The translations under genes and the position numbers were made by a program. Source: Actinomycetota bacterium (GTDB lineage: Bacteria; Actinomycetota; Acidimicrobiia; Acidimicrobiales; Ilumatobacteraceae). From it: 10,103 nt of DNA. Positions 1 to 5,915 of the stretch are shown one piece after another (within the stretch, counting starts at the first letter, position 1; every line of letters starts with the position of its first letter). Below the pieces are notes generated by a model that was not told the DNA's origin, did no database searches, and saw only the letters and a program-made list of their open reading frames with translations. The DNA lies in NCBI GenBank assembly GCA_005789925.1, contig SXWG01000201.1, positions 1-10,103 of the forward strand, given 5' to 3'.

Positions 1-57
1 GACGCACCCCACTGATGTGTGCCGTGCGAAGCTGAACTGAGTGCCAGAAGGGTCTCG

Positions 58-372
58 CTAGTCAGCAGTGGAAGAACTGGTGGTGCTCGATGTCGTTGAA
101 GAAGAGGAAGATGAAGACGACGATGACTCGGTGGTCGAGGACGCAGCCGTCGTGCTCGAAGTACTCGATGTCGAACCGCCGGACTTCGAGTTGTCCGTCT
201 TGTAGAAGCCGCCACCTTTGAAGGTGATTCCAACGGGTGTGAATACCTTCTTCACTGGTCGCAACGTGCCGTCACTTGGATGAACGGCCTCAGTGAGTGC
301 CTCGTCAGTGAAGGCCTGTTGCACCTCGATGGTCTCGCCGGTGTCGATGAACTTGTACACGTAGGTGGGCAT
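58..372 (-). CDS. FmdB/Ruc-type small protein, cysteine-free, with serine-rich tail
   Basis: This is a 104-residue protein. Residues 1-60 match the FmdB family N-terminal domain: it opens MPTYVYKF and has the conserved KVFTPVGITFKGGGFYKTD block at about 42-60. Family members normally carry a zinc ribbon with CxxC near residues 8-11 and a second pair near 29-32. Here those positions are F8, T11, A29 and P32, and the protein has no cysteine at all. Residues 62-104 are a Ser/Thr low-complexity tail, probably disordered, with ten serines in a row. The M. tuberculosis relative at the same locus, Rv0991c (Ruc), is a redox-regulated chaperone that works through zinc-bound cysteines; if this protein is also a chaperone it cannot be switched that way. 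The start at 372 is chosen because the family begins MPTY and AGAGG lies 6 nt upstream. A longer reading from 552 would overlap galU. Function is uncertain; family assignment is fairly sure. Confidence 0.85.
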   Translation of the reverse strand: MPTYVYKFIDTGETIEVQQAFTDEALTEAVHPSDGTLRPVKKVFTPVGITFKGGGFYKTDNSKSGGSTSSTSSTTAASSTTESSSSSSSSSSTTSSTTSSSTAD

Positions 373-451
373 GGCAACCTCTGGGAGCTGGTGTGCCCCT
401 AGCAGTCGGGGGGTTCGAGTGCTAAATGGTATCTGGCTAGGGTGCCAGTGA
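373..451. promoter_or_regulatory. Divergent intergenic region between fmdB-type gene and galU
   Basis: This 79-bp gap must hold promoters for two divergent genes. On the plus strand TAGGGT at 438-443 fits the actinobacterial -10 pattern TANNNT and ends 8 nt before the galU GTG, which would give a leaderless or nearly leaderless mRNA. The same bases contain AGGG 9 nt before the start, so a weak ribosome binding site is an alternative. On the minus strand the AGAGG ribosome binding site of the fmdB-type gene is clear, but I cannot pick out a convincing -10/-35 pair for it. Confidence 0.4.
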
Positions 452-1321
452 GTGAAAGCGCGCACCGCAGTAATTCCCGCCGCAGGCCTCGGAACCCGCT
501 TCCTGCCCGTCACCAAGGCAGTGCCAAAGGAACTGTTGCCGATCATCGACATACCGGCACTTCAGTTGGTGATGGACGAAGCCGTCGAGGTGGGAGTCGA
601 TCACATCGTTCTCGTGTCAAGTGTCCATAAACCCGGCATCGAAGCGTACGTACGACCCGCGACGGACGTGGTCGAGCGCGTACGGGCGAGCGGTCGTGTC
701 GAGCTTGCGGATCGTCTGGCGCGCATCGGAACAGATGTCCGCGTCTCTGTCGTGTACCAGGACGCCCCGCTTGGTCTTGGTCATGCCGTGGGTTGTGCTC
801 GCGACGTGGTCGCCGACGAACCATTCGTCGTGTTGTTGCCCGATGAACTGATGGGAGATTCACATCTTCTGCAGAGCTTGGTGGACACGGTCGATGCCAG
901 CGGAGTGGGAGCCGTCGGCCTCATGCGAGTCGCACGCGATGAAGTGAGTTCCTACGGCGTCATCACTCCCGCGGAAGATGCACCGCATGATGGACCATTC
1001 CGCATCATCGATGTCGTCGAGAAACCGAAGATGGAAGATACCCCGAGCAATCTGATCATCATCGGTCGATATGTGTTGACTCCTGACGTCTTCGACAAGA
1101 TCTCGCGTCTGACGCCGCATGCGAATGGTGAATTGCAATTGACCGATGCGCTGCGTGCGCAATCTGCAGAATCTCCACTTGCAGGGCTACTGAACAAGAG
1201 TGCGCGCTACGACACTGGCACGCCGATGGGATGGCTGACGGCCGTCATCGACATCGCCCTCAATCGCCCCGACACATCAAATGCACTTCAAGCCTGGCTG
1301 CGGGGTCGCATCGGCTACTGA
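452..1321 (+). CDS. galU: UTP-glucose-1-phosphate uridylyltransferase
   Basis: GalU makes UDP-glucose from UTP and glucose-1-phosphate in the cytosol, feeding cell-wall, glycolipid and trehalose synthesis. The 289-residue length is normal for the family. The N-terminal nucleotide-binding signature is complete: PAAGLGTRFLPVTKAVPKE at about residues 9-27, followed by LLPIIDIPALQLVMDEAVEVG. Further family blocks are GLGHAVGCA near 108, VLLPDELM near 127, VEKPKMEDTPSNLIIIGRYV near 190-209 and GELQLTDALRAQ near 226. The GTG at 452 is used because the protein then begins MKARTAVIPAAGLG as the family does. In actinobacteria galU commonly lies immediately before the moeA-like gene glp; here a minus-strand gene (1330-1902) has come between them, and the galU stop is only 8 bp from that gene's stop. 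No missing residues were noticed. Confidence 0.95.
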   Translation: MKARTAVIPAAGLGTRFLPVTKAVPKELLPIIDIPALQLVMDEAVEVGVDHIVLVSSVHKPGIEAYVRPATDVVERVRASGRVELADRLARIGTDVRVSVVYQDAPLGLGHAVGCARDVVADEPFVVLLPDELMGDSHLLQSLVDTVDASGVGAVGLMRVARDEVSSYGVITPAEDAPHDGPFRIIDVVEKPKMEDTPSNLIIIGRYVLTPDVFDKISRLTPHANGELQLTDALRAQSAESPLAGLLNKSARYDTGTPMGWLTAVIDIALNRPDTSNALQAWLRGRIGY

Positions 1322-1329
1322 ACTGCTCG

Positions 1330-1902
1330 TCAGCCACCAGATGGTGAGCGAACGAACGAACCTGGTTCGTCGATCACGAGACCATGTTCATCAACCTCAA
1401 CGTCGACTGCGGCACCCAGTGAAAGAGACGGGTAGCGCCATGTCGACGGACCAGTACGGGTGTAGCGCTGCAAGAGTCGCTCGATTGCGAGTGTCTCGAT
1501 GTCGATGTGCATGATGAGAATGTCTGCACTGTCGCCGACGTCAAGTTGAAGGCGGTGAATGGCGATGCTGTTCGTGAACGGTGTCCCGGCGATGTCGATG
1601 TCCACGCAACCGTCAAGTTCCCGACGCTCAGATCCGTGCATTTCGCCCCAGCGACCGCGGCCGTCTGTGGCGAGCCACAAGTCAGGGTCTTCCATGTCAC
1701 GAAAGAGCAAGAACTGCTGCACGGTCCACGTGGCTGACAAACGCAGCACGGCGGTCGCCCGCTCGGACGCAAGTTCGATCTCTGCGGTCCAACCCTCGTT
1801 CTCCCAGCGCAGTCGTGCTCTGCATGCTGGTTCACCGGTGGGCTGGTTCCACTCGAGTGTCAGACCAGTCGACGGCAACGCGAGATAGTTGGCCACGGTC
1901 AC
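1330..1902 (-). CDS. Putative glycolipid-binding family protein (PF06475/DUF1089)
   Basis: This protein has about 190 residues, the usual size of the family. It shows the family signature: a DGRGRW motif, then ELDGCVDIDIAGTPFTNSI, then IHRLQLDVGDSA, then QRYTR, and near the end VDEHGLVIDEPGSFVR. Tryptophans and aromatics around LTLEW and RLRWENEGW also fit. I see no signal peptide or membrane segment, so it is probably cytosolic or peripheral. The family is only named putative glycolipid-binding; substrate and role are unknown to me. The start is not settled. GTG at 1902 gives 190 residues, and GTG at 1896 gives 188 residues with AAGG 8 nt upstream. The reading frame stays open further upstream, but that part is antisense to moeA and does not look like this family. 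The gene is convergent with galU (8 bp apart) and divergent from moeA (36 bp apart). Confidence 0.82.
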   Translation of the reverse strand: MTVANYLALPSTGLTLEWNQPTGEPACRARLRWENEGWTAEIELASERATAVLRLSATWTVQQFLLFRDMEDPDLWLATDGRGRWGEMHGSERRELDGCVDIDIAGTPFTNSIAIHRLQLDVGDSADILIMHIDIETLAIERLLQRYTRTGPSTWRYPSLSLGAAVDVEVDEHGLVIDEPGSFVRSPSGG

Positions 1903-1925
1903 AGCCTTGCATCTGTCCTTGCCGG

Positions 1926-1931
1926 TACCTT
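1926..1931 (+). promoter_or_regulatory. Candidate -10 element of moeA/glp (leaderless)
   Basis: TACCTT fits TANNNT and ends 7 nt before the GTG start at 1939, the spacing expected for a leaderless transcript. No Shine-Dalgarno sequence is present between them. I see no good -35 hexamer at 16-18 bp upstream. The short 36-bp gap to the divergent gene leaves little other room for a promoter. Confidence 0.4.
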
Positions 1932-1938
1932 CATTGAT

Positions 1939-3165
1939 GTGATCCCACTTGAGGATGCCCGTCAACGTGTGTTGTCTCGCTGTGTCCGTCTCGCTCCGAC
2001 GCTCGTCGGCGTCGACGATGTGTACGGGTTGGTTCTCGCCGCCGAGGTGCGTTCGCCAGAGAACGTGCCACCGTTCGACAACACAGCCGTCGACGGATAC
2101 GCGGTGCGAAGTGAAGACGTTGTGTCTGCGCCCATCGTCTTGCGAGTCATCGGCGAGATTGCAGCTGGTGCAGCACCCGACGTGGTGGTCGAAGCGGGAA
2201 CTGCCGTTCGAATCATGACCGGAGCGCCACTTCCAGAGGGTTGTGACGCCATTGTGATGGTCGAGGACACCGAACGCCTGAAAGATGGCTCTGAGGTGAA
2301 AGTGGTTACGGCTGTGTCTTCTGGTGCTGGCATCAGACGTGCTGGAAGCGACATCACTGCAGGTCACGAGTTGTTCAGCGCCGGGGTCGAAGTCACCGCA
2401 GCGATGACGGGAGTGCTGTCTAGTTGCAACGTGCGGACGGTGTCGGCCCACCCACGACCGAAAGTTGCGGTCTTGTCGACCGGAGATGAATTAGTCGACG
2501 ATGGAGGCCCACTTCGCATCGGTCAGATCCGTGAAAGCAATCGCATGATGCTGCTGCGCCTCGTCACCGAAGCAGGGTGCACGCCGGTCGATTACGGCAT
2601 CATTCGTGACGACGAGAGCACTCTCGAACACGCATTGCGAGATGCGGCATCGCAGTGTGACGCCATCGTCACCAGTGGTGGTGTGAGCATGGGTGACTAT
2701 GACGTGGTGAAGATGGTCTTGTCACGCATCGCCGACATGCAGTGGATGCAGATCGCCATGAAGCCAGCAAAGCCGTTTGCATTCGGTGAACTCAGCGATG
2801 GTGTGCGACGCGTGCCGATCTTCGGATTGCCAGGGAATCCTGTGTCGTCGTTCGTGAGTTTCGAATTGATCGCACGTCCTGCACTGCGCACGATGGCGGG
2901 TCATCCGACCACGACTGCGTTCCGCTCGTATGCGACGGTGGTGGTCGACAGTGACGTCCGGCGGAAGGTGGATGGGAAAGTCCACTTCGACAGGGTGTTC
3001 GCCTACTGGCATGACGATGGTCGGCTCCACGTGCGTCGTGGTGATGACCAAGCCAGCCATCAGTTGTCTGCGAGTGCACGTACCAACGCTCTGCTCGAAG
3101 TACCCGATGGTGAAGGCTTGTCGGCAGGCGCATCGGCTCGGGCTTTGTTGTTCGGCCCTGCATAG
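1939..3165 (+). CDS. moeA: MoeA-family molybdopterin molybdenumtransferase / gephyrin-like Glp
   Basis: This 408-residue protein has the standard MoeA length and order: N-terminal MoeA domains (about 1-165), the MogA-like domain (about 175-315) and the C-terminal domain (about 330-405). Conserved motifs visible are PPFDNTAVDGYAVR (44-57), IMTGAPLPEGCDAIV (92-106), STGDELV (180-186), GQIRESN (195-201), SGGVSMGDYDVVK (246-258), KPAKPFAFG (275-283) and GLPGNPVSSFVSFE (296-309). MoeA inserts molybdate into adenylylated molybdopterin. In actinobacteria a paralogue called Glp, encoded after galU, binds the FtsZ C-terminus and works with membrane protein GlpR in division. Position after galU and a GlpR-like gene nearby favour Glp; intact motifs and adjacent moaA/moaC favour a working MoeA. 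It may do both. The GTG start gives the expected opening MIPLEDA. It ends 9 nt before moaA. Confidence 0.93.
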   Translation: MIPLEDARQRVLSRCVRLAPTLVGVDDVYGLVLAAEVRSPENVPPFDNTAVDGYAVRSEDVVSAPIVLRVIGEIAAGAAPDVVVEAGTAVRIMTGAPLPEGCDAIVMVEDTERLKDGSEVKVVTAVSSGAGIRRAGSDITAGHELFSAGVEVTAAMTGVLSSCNVRTVSAHPRPKVAVLSTGDELVDDGGPLRIGQIRESNRMMLLRLVTEAGCTPVDYGIIRDDESTLEHALRDAASQCDAIVTSGGVSMGDYDVVKMVLSRIADMQWMQIAMKPAKPFAFGELSDGVRRVPIFGLPGNPVSSFVSFELIARPALRTMAGHPTTTAFRSYATVVVDSDVRRKVDGKVHFDRVFAYWHDDGRLHVRRGDDQASHQLSASARTNALLEVPDGEGLSAGASARALLFGPA

Positions 3166-3168
3166 GCT
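3163..3168 (+). promoter_or_regulatory. Candidate -10 element of moaA overlapping the moeA stop codon
   Basis: TAGGCT begins with the TAG stop codon of moeA and ends 6 nt before the moaA GTG. The same hexamer stands at the same distance before csoR (5113-5118). There is no Shine-Dalgarno sequence ahead of moaA. The -35 region is unclear, so this rests on the hexamer and its spacing alone. Confidence 0.35.
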
Positions 3169-3174
3169 GTCATC

Positions 3175-4194
3175 GTGGAATTGGTCGATCCTCACGGACG
3201 TACTGTGCGCGATCTGCGCATCTCGGTGACTGACCGATGCAATTTTCGGTGCACGTATTGCATGCCCGAAGAGGGCATGGTGTGGCTCGAGAAGTCACAC
3301 ATTCTCACGTTCGAGGAAATTGAACGTGTGGCTCGAATCTGCGTCGAGCACTTCCATGTCGACAGTCTTCGACTCACCGGTGGTGAACCGACTGTACGTG
3401 CACACTTGCCGGTGCTCATCGACAAACTCGCCGCTCTCCGCGTGCCGTCAGATGCGACGTCCCCTCGCGCAGGAAAAGCACCTGATCTGGCGCTCACGAC
3501 GAACGGATCCACACTGCGAAACAATGCAGCGGAACTGCGCGGTGCCGGTCTCGAGCGCATCAACATCAGCCTCGATTCGTTGCAACGCGAGAAATTTGAG
3601 CGCATGACGCGACGTGACGAATTCGAAAATGTCCTTGAGGGAATTCGCGCAGCTCAGGCCGCTGGGTTCGACCCTGTCAAGGTGAACGCCGTCATCGAAC
3701 GCGGAGTGAACGATGATGAAATCGTCGCGCTGGCTGAATTCGGTCGTGAACATGCCGTCGAAGTGCGCTTCATCGAGTTCATGCCGCTTGATGCCAGTGA
3801 TGAGTGGGAGCGCAACAAGGTCGTCAGTCAGGACGAGATCGTGTCTGCAATCGCCGCGGTGTACCCACTACGCCAACTCGCAGCTCGCGGTGCGGCTCCG
3901 GCGGATCGGTGGGAGTACGAAGATGGTCGGGGAACGGTCGGTGTCATTCCATCGGTCACCAAGCCATTCTGCGGAGATTGTGATCGGGTGCGGCTCACAT
4001 CTGACGGGCAGTTCCGTACCTGCCTTTTTGCCACGAACGAATTCGATGTGCGAGCGCTGCTGCGGAACGGAGCCAGTGATGACGACATCACAGATCTCAT
4101 TCGGCGTGCTGTCGGCACAAAATGGGCGGGGCACCAGATCGGTCATGTCACGTTCGTGAAGCCACGCCGCACGATGAGCCAAATCGGAGGCTGA
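3175..4194 (+). CDS. moaA: GTP 3',8-cyclase MoaA (radical SAM)
   Basis: MoaA uses two [4Fe-4S] clusters and S-adenosylmethionine to turn GTP into 3',8-cyclo-7,8-dihydro-GTP, the first step of molybdenum cofactor synthesis. The radical SAM motif is C22-x3-C26-x2-C29, followed by LTGGEPTVR (67-75). The C-terminal cluster that binds GTP is C266-x2-C269-x13-C283 with DRVRLTSDG between the last two. The protein ends in Gly-Gly, the tail known to enter the active site and be needed for activity. The length of 339 residues is normal. The GTG at 3175 puts DLRISVTDRC at the usual place. It follows moeA closely and is followed after 2 nt by the hydratase-family gene, whose ribosome binding site lies in the last moaA codons. 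All key residues are present, so it should be functional. Confidence 0.97.
   Translation: MELVDPHGRTVRDLRISVTDRCNFRCTYCMPEEGMVWLEKSHILTFEEIERVARICVEHFHVDSLRLTGGEPTVRAHLPVLIDKLAALRVPSDATSPRAGKAPDLALTTNGSTLRNNAAELRGAGLERINISLDSLQREKFERMTRRDEFENVLEGIRAAQAAGFDPVKVNAVIERGVNDDEIVALAEFGREHAVEVRFIEFMPLDASDEWERNKVVSQDEIVSAIAAVYPLRQLAARGAAPADRWEYEDGRGTVGVIPSVTKPFCGDCDRVRLTSDGQFRTCLFATNEFDVRALLRNGASDDDITDLIRRAVGTKWAGHQIGHVTFVKPRRTMSQIGG
4186..4190 (+). promoter_or_regulatory. Ribosome binding site that fixes the TTG start at 4197
   Basis: GGAGG lies 6 nt before TTG 4197. It is made of the codons GGA GGC that encode the terminal Gly-Gly of MoaA, so the bases serve both genes. It supports the TTG start over the longer in-frame ATG reading from 4122, which would run antiparallel to nothing but overlap 73 bp of moaA. 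Confidence 0.75.
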
Positions 4195-4196
4195 CG

Positions 4197-4964
4197 TTGT
4201 CAAAAGCAGTTGAGGTCGTGGTGGTGGATGCAGTGGCGACGCTCACACTGAATCGGCCCGAAAAACGCAACTCGGTGACGCACGAAATGTGGCGTGCAAT
4301 CGGTGATGCACTCGAAGATCTGGCGTCGGATCCGAATGTGCGCGTGCTCGTCGTTCGTGGTGCCGCTGGCCATTTCTGTGCAGGTGCAGACATCACGGGT
4401 CTCGGTGATGGTGTCGACGGTGATTATGCGCGGGACAACTGGCGCGCCGAGGAACTGTTGACGAATTTTCCGGCTCCGACGATCGCGGTGATCCGTGGCA
4501 ATTGCATCGGTGGTGGCGTCAGCGTCGCCCTCACCTGCGACATACGAGTCGCAGACACGACGGCGACATTCGGCATCACTCCGGCGAAATTGGGCATCGT
4601 CTACCCGACGAATTCTCTCGAGCGCGCGGTGCGAGCACTCGGTGCCTCGAACGCAAAGCGCCTGTTGTACACCGGTGACATTGTCGATGTCGAAATGGCG
4701 AATCGTCTCGGTGTCGTGCACGAGACGCACGCCCCCGATGATCTTGAAGCACGTGTCGAGGGTCTTGTTTCGACGCTATTGTCGCGCTCTGCTCTCACGC
4801 AAGCTGCAACCAAGGCGATGATCGCCGAGATCATGCTGACAGGTTTAGTCAGTGAAGCCACACGCGCTGCATGGGCGTCGGTGCCGAAGACCTCGGGTGA
4901 GCTTGATGAAGGCATCGCCGCCTTCACGGAAAAGCGCAAACCGACTTTTCCCTGGCGGCGCTAG
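4197..4964 (+). CDS. Enoyl-CoA hydratase/isomerase (crotonase) family protein
   Basis: This 255-residue protein has the crotonase fold signatures: LNRPEKRNSV near 18-27, the oxyanion-hole segment HFCAGADITGL (59-69), and GNCIGGGVSVALTCDIRVAD (101-120), then FGITPAKLGIVYP. In hydratases the two catalytic glutamates sit in GGGCE and in FGQPE, 20 residues apart. Here the aligned positions are S109 and P129, also 20 apart, so a classical hydratase reaction is unlikely. It may be an isomerase, hydrolase or another crotonase-fold activity on a CoA thioester; the substrate cannot be read from the sequence. TTG at 4197 is the likely start because of the GGAGG 6 nt upstream and because the family begins shortly before the LxLNRP motif. 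It is translationally close to moaA (2 nt gap) although no Moco role is known for this family. A strong hairpin follows its stop. Confidence 0.88.
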   Translation: MSKAVEVVVVDAVATLTLNRPEKRNSVTHEMWRAIGDALEDLASDPNVRVLVVRGAAGHFCAGADITGLGDGVDGDYARDNWRAEELLTNFPAPTIAVIRGNCIGGGVSVALTCDIRVADTTATFGITPAKLGIVYPTNSLERAVRALGASNAKRLLYTGDIVDVEMANRLGVVHETHAPDDLEARVEGLVSTLLSRSALTQAATKAMIAEIMLTGLVSEATRAAWASVPKTSGELDEGIAAFTEKRKPTFPWRR

Positions 4965-4966
4965 TT

Positions 4967-5000
4967 GTTCTGCAGGATGGCTTTGTAGCCAACGCAGAAC
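4967..5000 (+). terminator. Nested stem-loop after the crotonase-family gene, likely terminator
   Basis: The outer stem is GTTCTGC (4967-4973) with GCAGAAC (4994-5000), a perfect 7 bp. The inner stem is TGGCT (4978-4982) with AGCCA (4987-4991), closed by a TTGT tetraloop. It begins 2 nt after the TAG stop at 4962-4964. A second short palindrome, GTGAAGTTCAC, follows at 5001-5011. There is no U-tract, so it is not a textbook intrinsic terminator; it may be a U-less terminator, an mRNA 3'-end stabiliser or part of a small RNA. Confidence 0.5.
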
Positions 5001-5088
5001 GTGAAGTTCACGAGGGGGAGCGCGCTCTTTCGATGGTTCCACTGTTGGTGTCCTGGTTTTGCTTCTCTCGACGTGGCGTCAATCTGAC

Positions 5089-5118
5089 TTGACCATACCC
5101 CTAGGGGTATCGTAGGCT
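5089..5118 (+). promoter_or_regulatory. csoR promoter (-35 TTGACC, -10 TAGGCT)
   Basis: TTGACC at 5089-5094 and TAGGCT at 5113-5118 are separated by 18 bp. The -10 ends 6 nt before the ATG at 5125, so the mRNA should start at or next to the start codon; no Shine-Dalgarno is present. The whole operator palindrome fills the spacer, which explains repression by blocking RNA polymerase. Confidence 0.7.
5095..5110. promoter_or_regulatory. CsoR-family operator, perfect 16-bp palindrome
   Basis: ATACCCCTAGGGGTAT reads identically on both strands and has the G/C-tract flanked by A/T that CsoR-family repressors bind. It lies exactly between the -35 and -10 of the promoter of the adjacent csoR-family gene. 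This strongly suggests autoregulation. I saw no second copy in the window. Confidence 0.82.
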
Positions 5119-5124
5119 TAAACC

Positions 5125-5394
5125 ATGAAGTTGGATGACGACGTGGTCGACGAACTCACCAAGCGCCTTGCGCGCGTCGAAGGGCAAGTACGAGCGGTGC
5201 AGCGCATGCTGGGCGAAGGTCGTGAGTGCAAAGAGGTCATCGCCCAGGTATCGGCGGCAAGTACAGCTCTTGACCAAGTGGGATTTCGGATCCTGTCAGC
5301 GGGCATGCAGAAGTGTCTGCAAGATCCGAAGAAGGCCGGCAAAGAAGGGTTCATATTGGAAGAGGTCGAGCGCCTTTTCCTGAAATTGGCCTGA
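5125..5394 (+). CDS. CsoR-family (DUF156) repressor with Cys/Cys, CstR-like sensor site
   Basis: This 89-residue all-helical protein matches the CsoR/RcnR/FrmR/CstR family: RLARVEGQVRAVQRML at 14-29, C35, QVSAASTAL near 41-49, and C64 near the end of the second helix. Copper-sensing CsoR uses Cys, then His-x3-Cys. Here the two cysteines are C35 and C64, but the histidine position, four residues before C64, is G60. A Cys/Cys site without the histidine is the pattern of persulfide-sensing CstR proteins, so the ligand is more likely reactive sulfur than Cu(I). No copper exporter, copper chaperone, rhodanese or other sulfur gene is beside it. It probably represses its own promoter and the downstream moaC, 26 nt away. 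The ATG is fixed by the promoter and the family's N-terminus. The ligand is inference. Confidence 0.9.
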   Translation: MKLDDDVVDELTKRLARVEGQVRAVQRMLGEGRECKEVIAQVSAASTALDQVGFRILSAGMQKCLQDPKKAGKEGFILEEVERLFLKLA

Positions 5395-5405
5395 CCAACG
5401 ACCGG

Positions 5406-5411
5406 TACGCT
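5406..5411 (+). promoter_or_regulatory. Possible internal -10 element before moaC
   Basis: TACGCT fits TANNNT and ends 9 nt before the moaC ATG. moaC has no clear Shine-Dalgarno sequence, so a leaderless moaC transcript is possible besides read-through from csoR. No good -35 is seen at the right distance, so support is weak. Confidence 0.25.
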
Positions 5412-5420
5412 CATCATGCA

Positions 5421-5915
5421 ATGCCGGAATTGAACTTCACCCACCTCGACCCGATGGGGCATGCTCGCATGGTCGACGTCACGCCCAAAGACGCGACTCA
5501 TCGCCGGGCAATCGCCAAGTGCAAAGTGTTCATGCAGCCAGCAACCGCGGCCGCCATCATCAACCGTGAAGTGAAGAAGGGCGATGTGCTGGCTGTGGCC
5601 AGAGTGGCCGGGATACAAGCCGCGAAGCGCACGAGCGATCTCATTCCGTTGTGTCACCCACTCCTCGTCGGTGCGGTGGCGGTCAACTTTGAGATCGGTG
5701 ACGACTTTGTCGAGATCGAGGTGTCGGTTGACACCGTCGAGCGCACGGGGGTTGAAATGGAGGCACTGCATGCATGTTCCGTCGCCGCCCTCACGATCTA
5801 CGACATGTGCAAGAGCGCAGACCGTGCAATGACCATCGGCGAGTTGGCTCTCTGGGAAAAGACGGGCGGCCGCTCTGGCACTTTTCGCCGCGAGACGTCC
5901 ACTGACCCCTCCTGA
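5421..5915 (+). CDS. moaC: Cyclic pyranopterin monophosphate synthase MoaC
   Basis: MoaC converts the MoaA product 3',8-cyclo-7,8-dihydro-GTP into cyclic pyranopterin monophosphate, completing the first stage of molybdenum cofactor synthesis in the cytosol. The 164-residue protein has all family blocks: LNFTHLDPMGHARMVDVTPK at the N-terminus, KKGDVLAVARVAGIQAAKRT (52-71), SDLIPLCHPLLVGAV (72-86) and GVEMEALHACSVAALTIYDM followed by CKSADR (110-135). Residues matching the catalytic set of E. coli MoaC are K53, H79, E112, E114, D128 and K131. The start at 5421 fits the family; a longer in-frame reading from 5313 runs over csoR and is rejected. It lies 26 nt after the csoR-family gene and is probably on its transcript. 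moaB/mog, moaD and moaE are not in the window. Confidence 0.97.
   Translation: MPELNFTHLDPMGHARMVDVTPKDATHRRAIAKCKVFMQPATAAAIINREVKKGDVLAVARVAGIQAAKRTSDLIPLCHPLLVGAVAVNFEIGDDFVEIEVSVDTVERTGVEMEALHACSVAALTIYDMCKSADRAMTIGELALWEKTGGRSGTFRRETSTDPS

Noticed and set aside
373..552. N-terminal extension of the FmdB-type reading frame
   Set aside because: It would overlap the galU start on the other strand, lacks family similarity, and a good ribosome binding site precedes the MPTY start at 372.
1903..2451. Long upstream part of the minus-strand frame that contains the glycolipid-binding protein
   Set aside because: It is antisense to conserved moeA sequence, has odd histidine/serine-rich composition, and the family similarity begins only near 1896.
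4122..4196. Longer ATG start for the crotonase-family gene
   Set aside because: It would overlap the end of moaA by 73 bp and add 25 residues with no family similarity; TTG 4197 has a proper ribosome binding site.
4961..5090. Minus-strand frame ending in VNFTFCVGYKAILQN just beside the crotonase gene stop
   Set aside because: The peptide looks protein-like but has no plausible start codon or ribosome binding site, and its bases are explained by the hairpin at 4967-5000.
5095..5394. Copper-responsive CsoR operon
   Set aside because: The copper-ligand histidine is replaced by Gly60 and no copper transporter or chaperone gene is adjacent.
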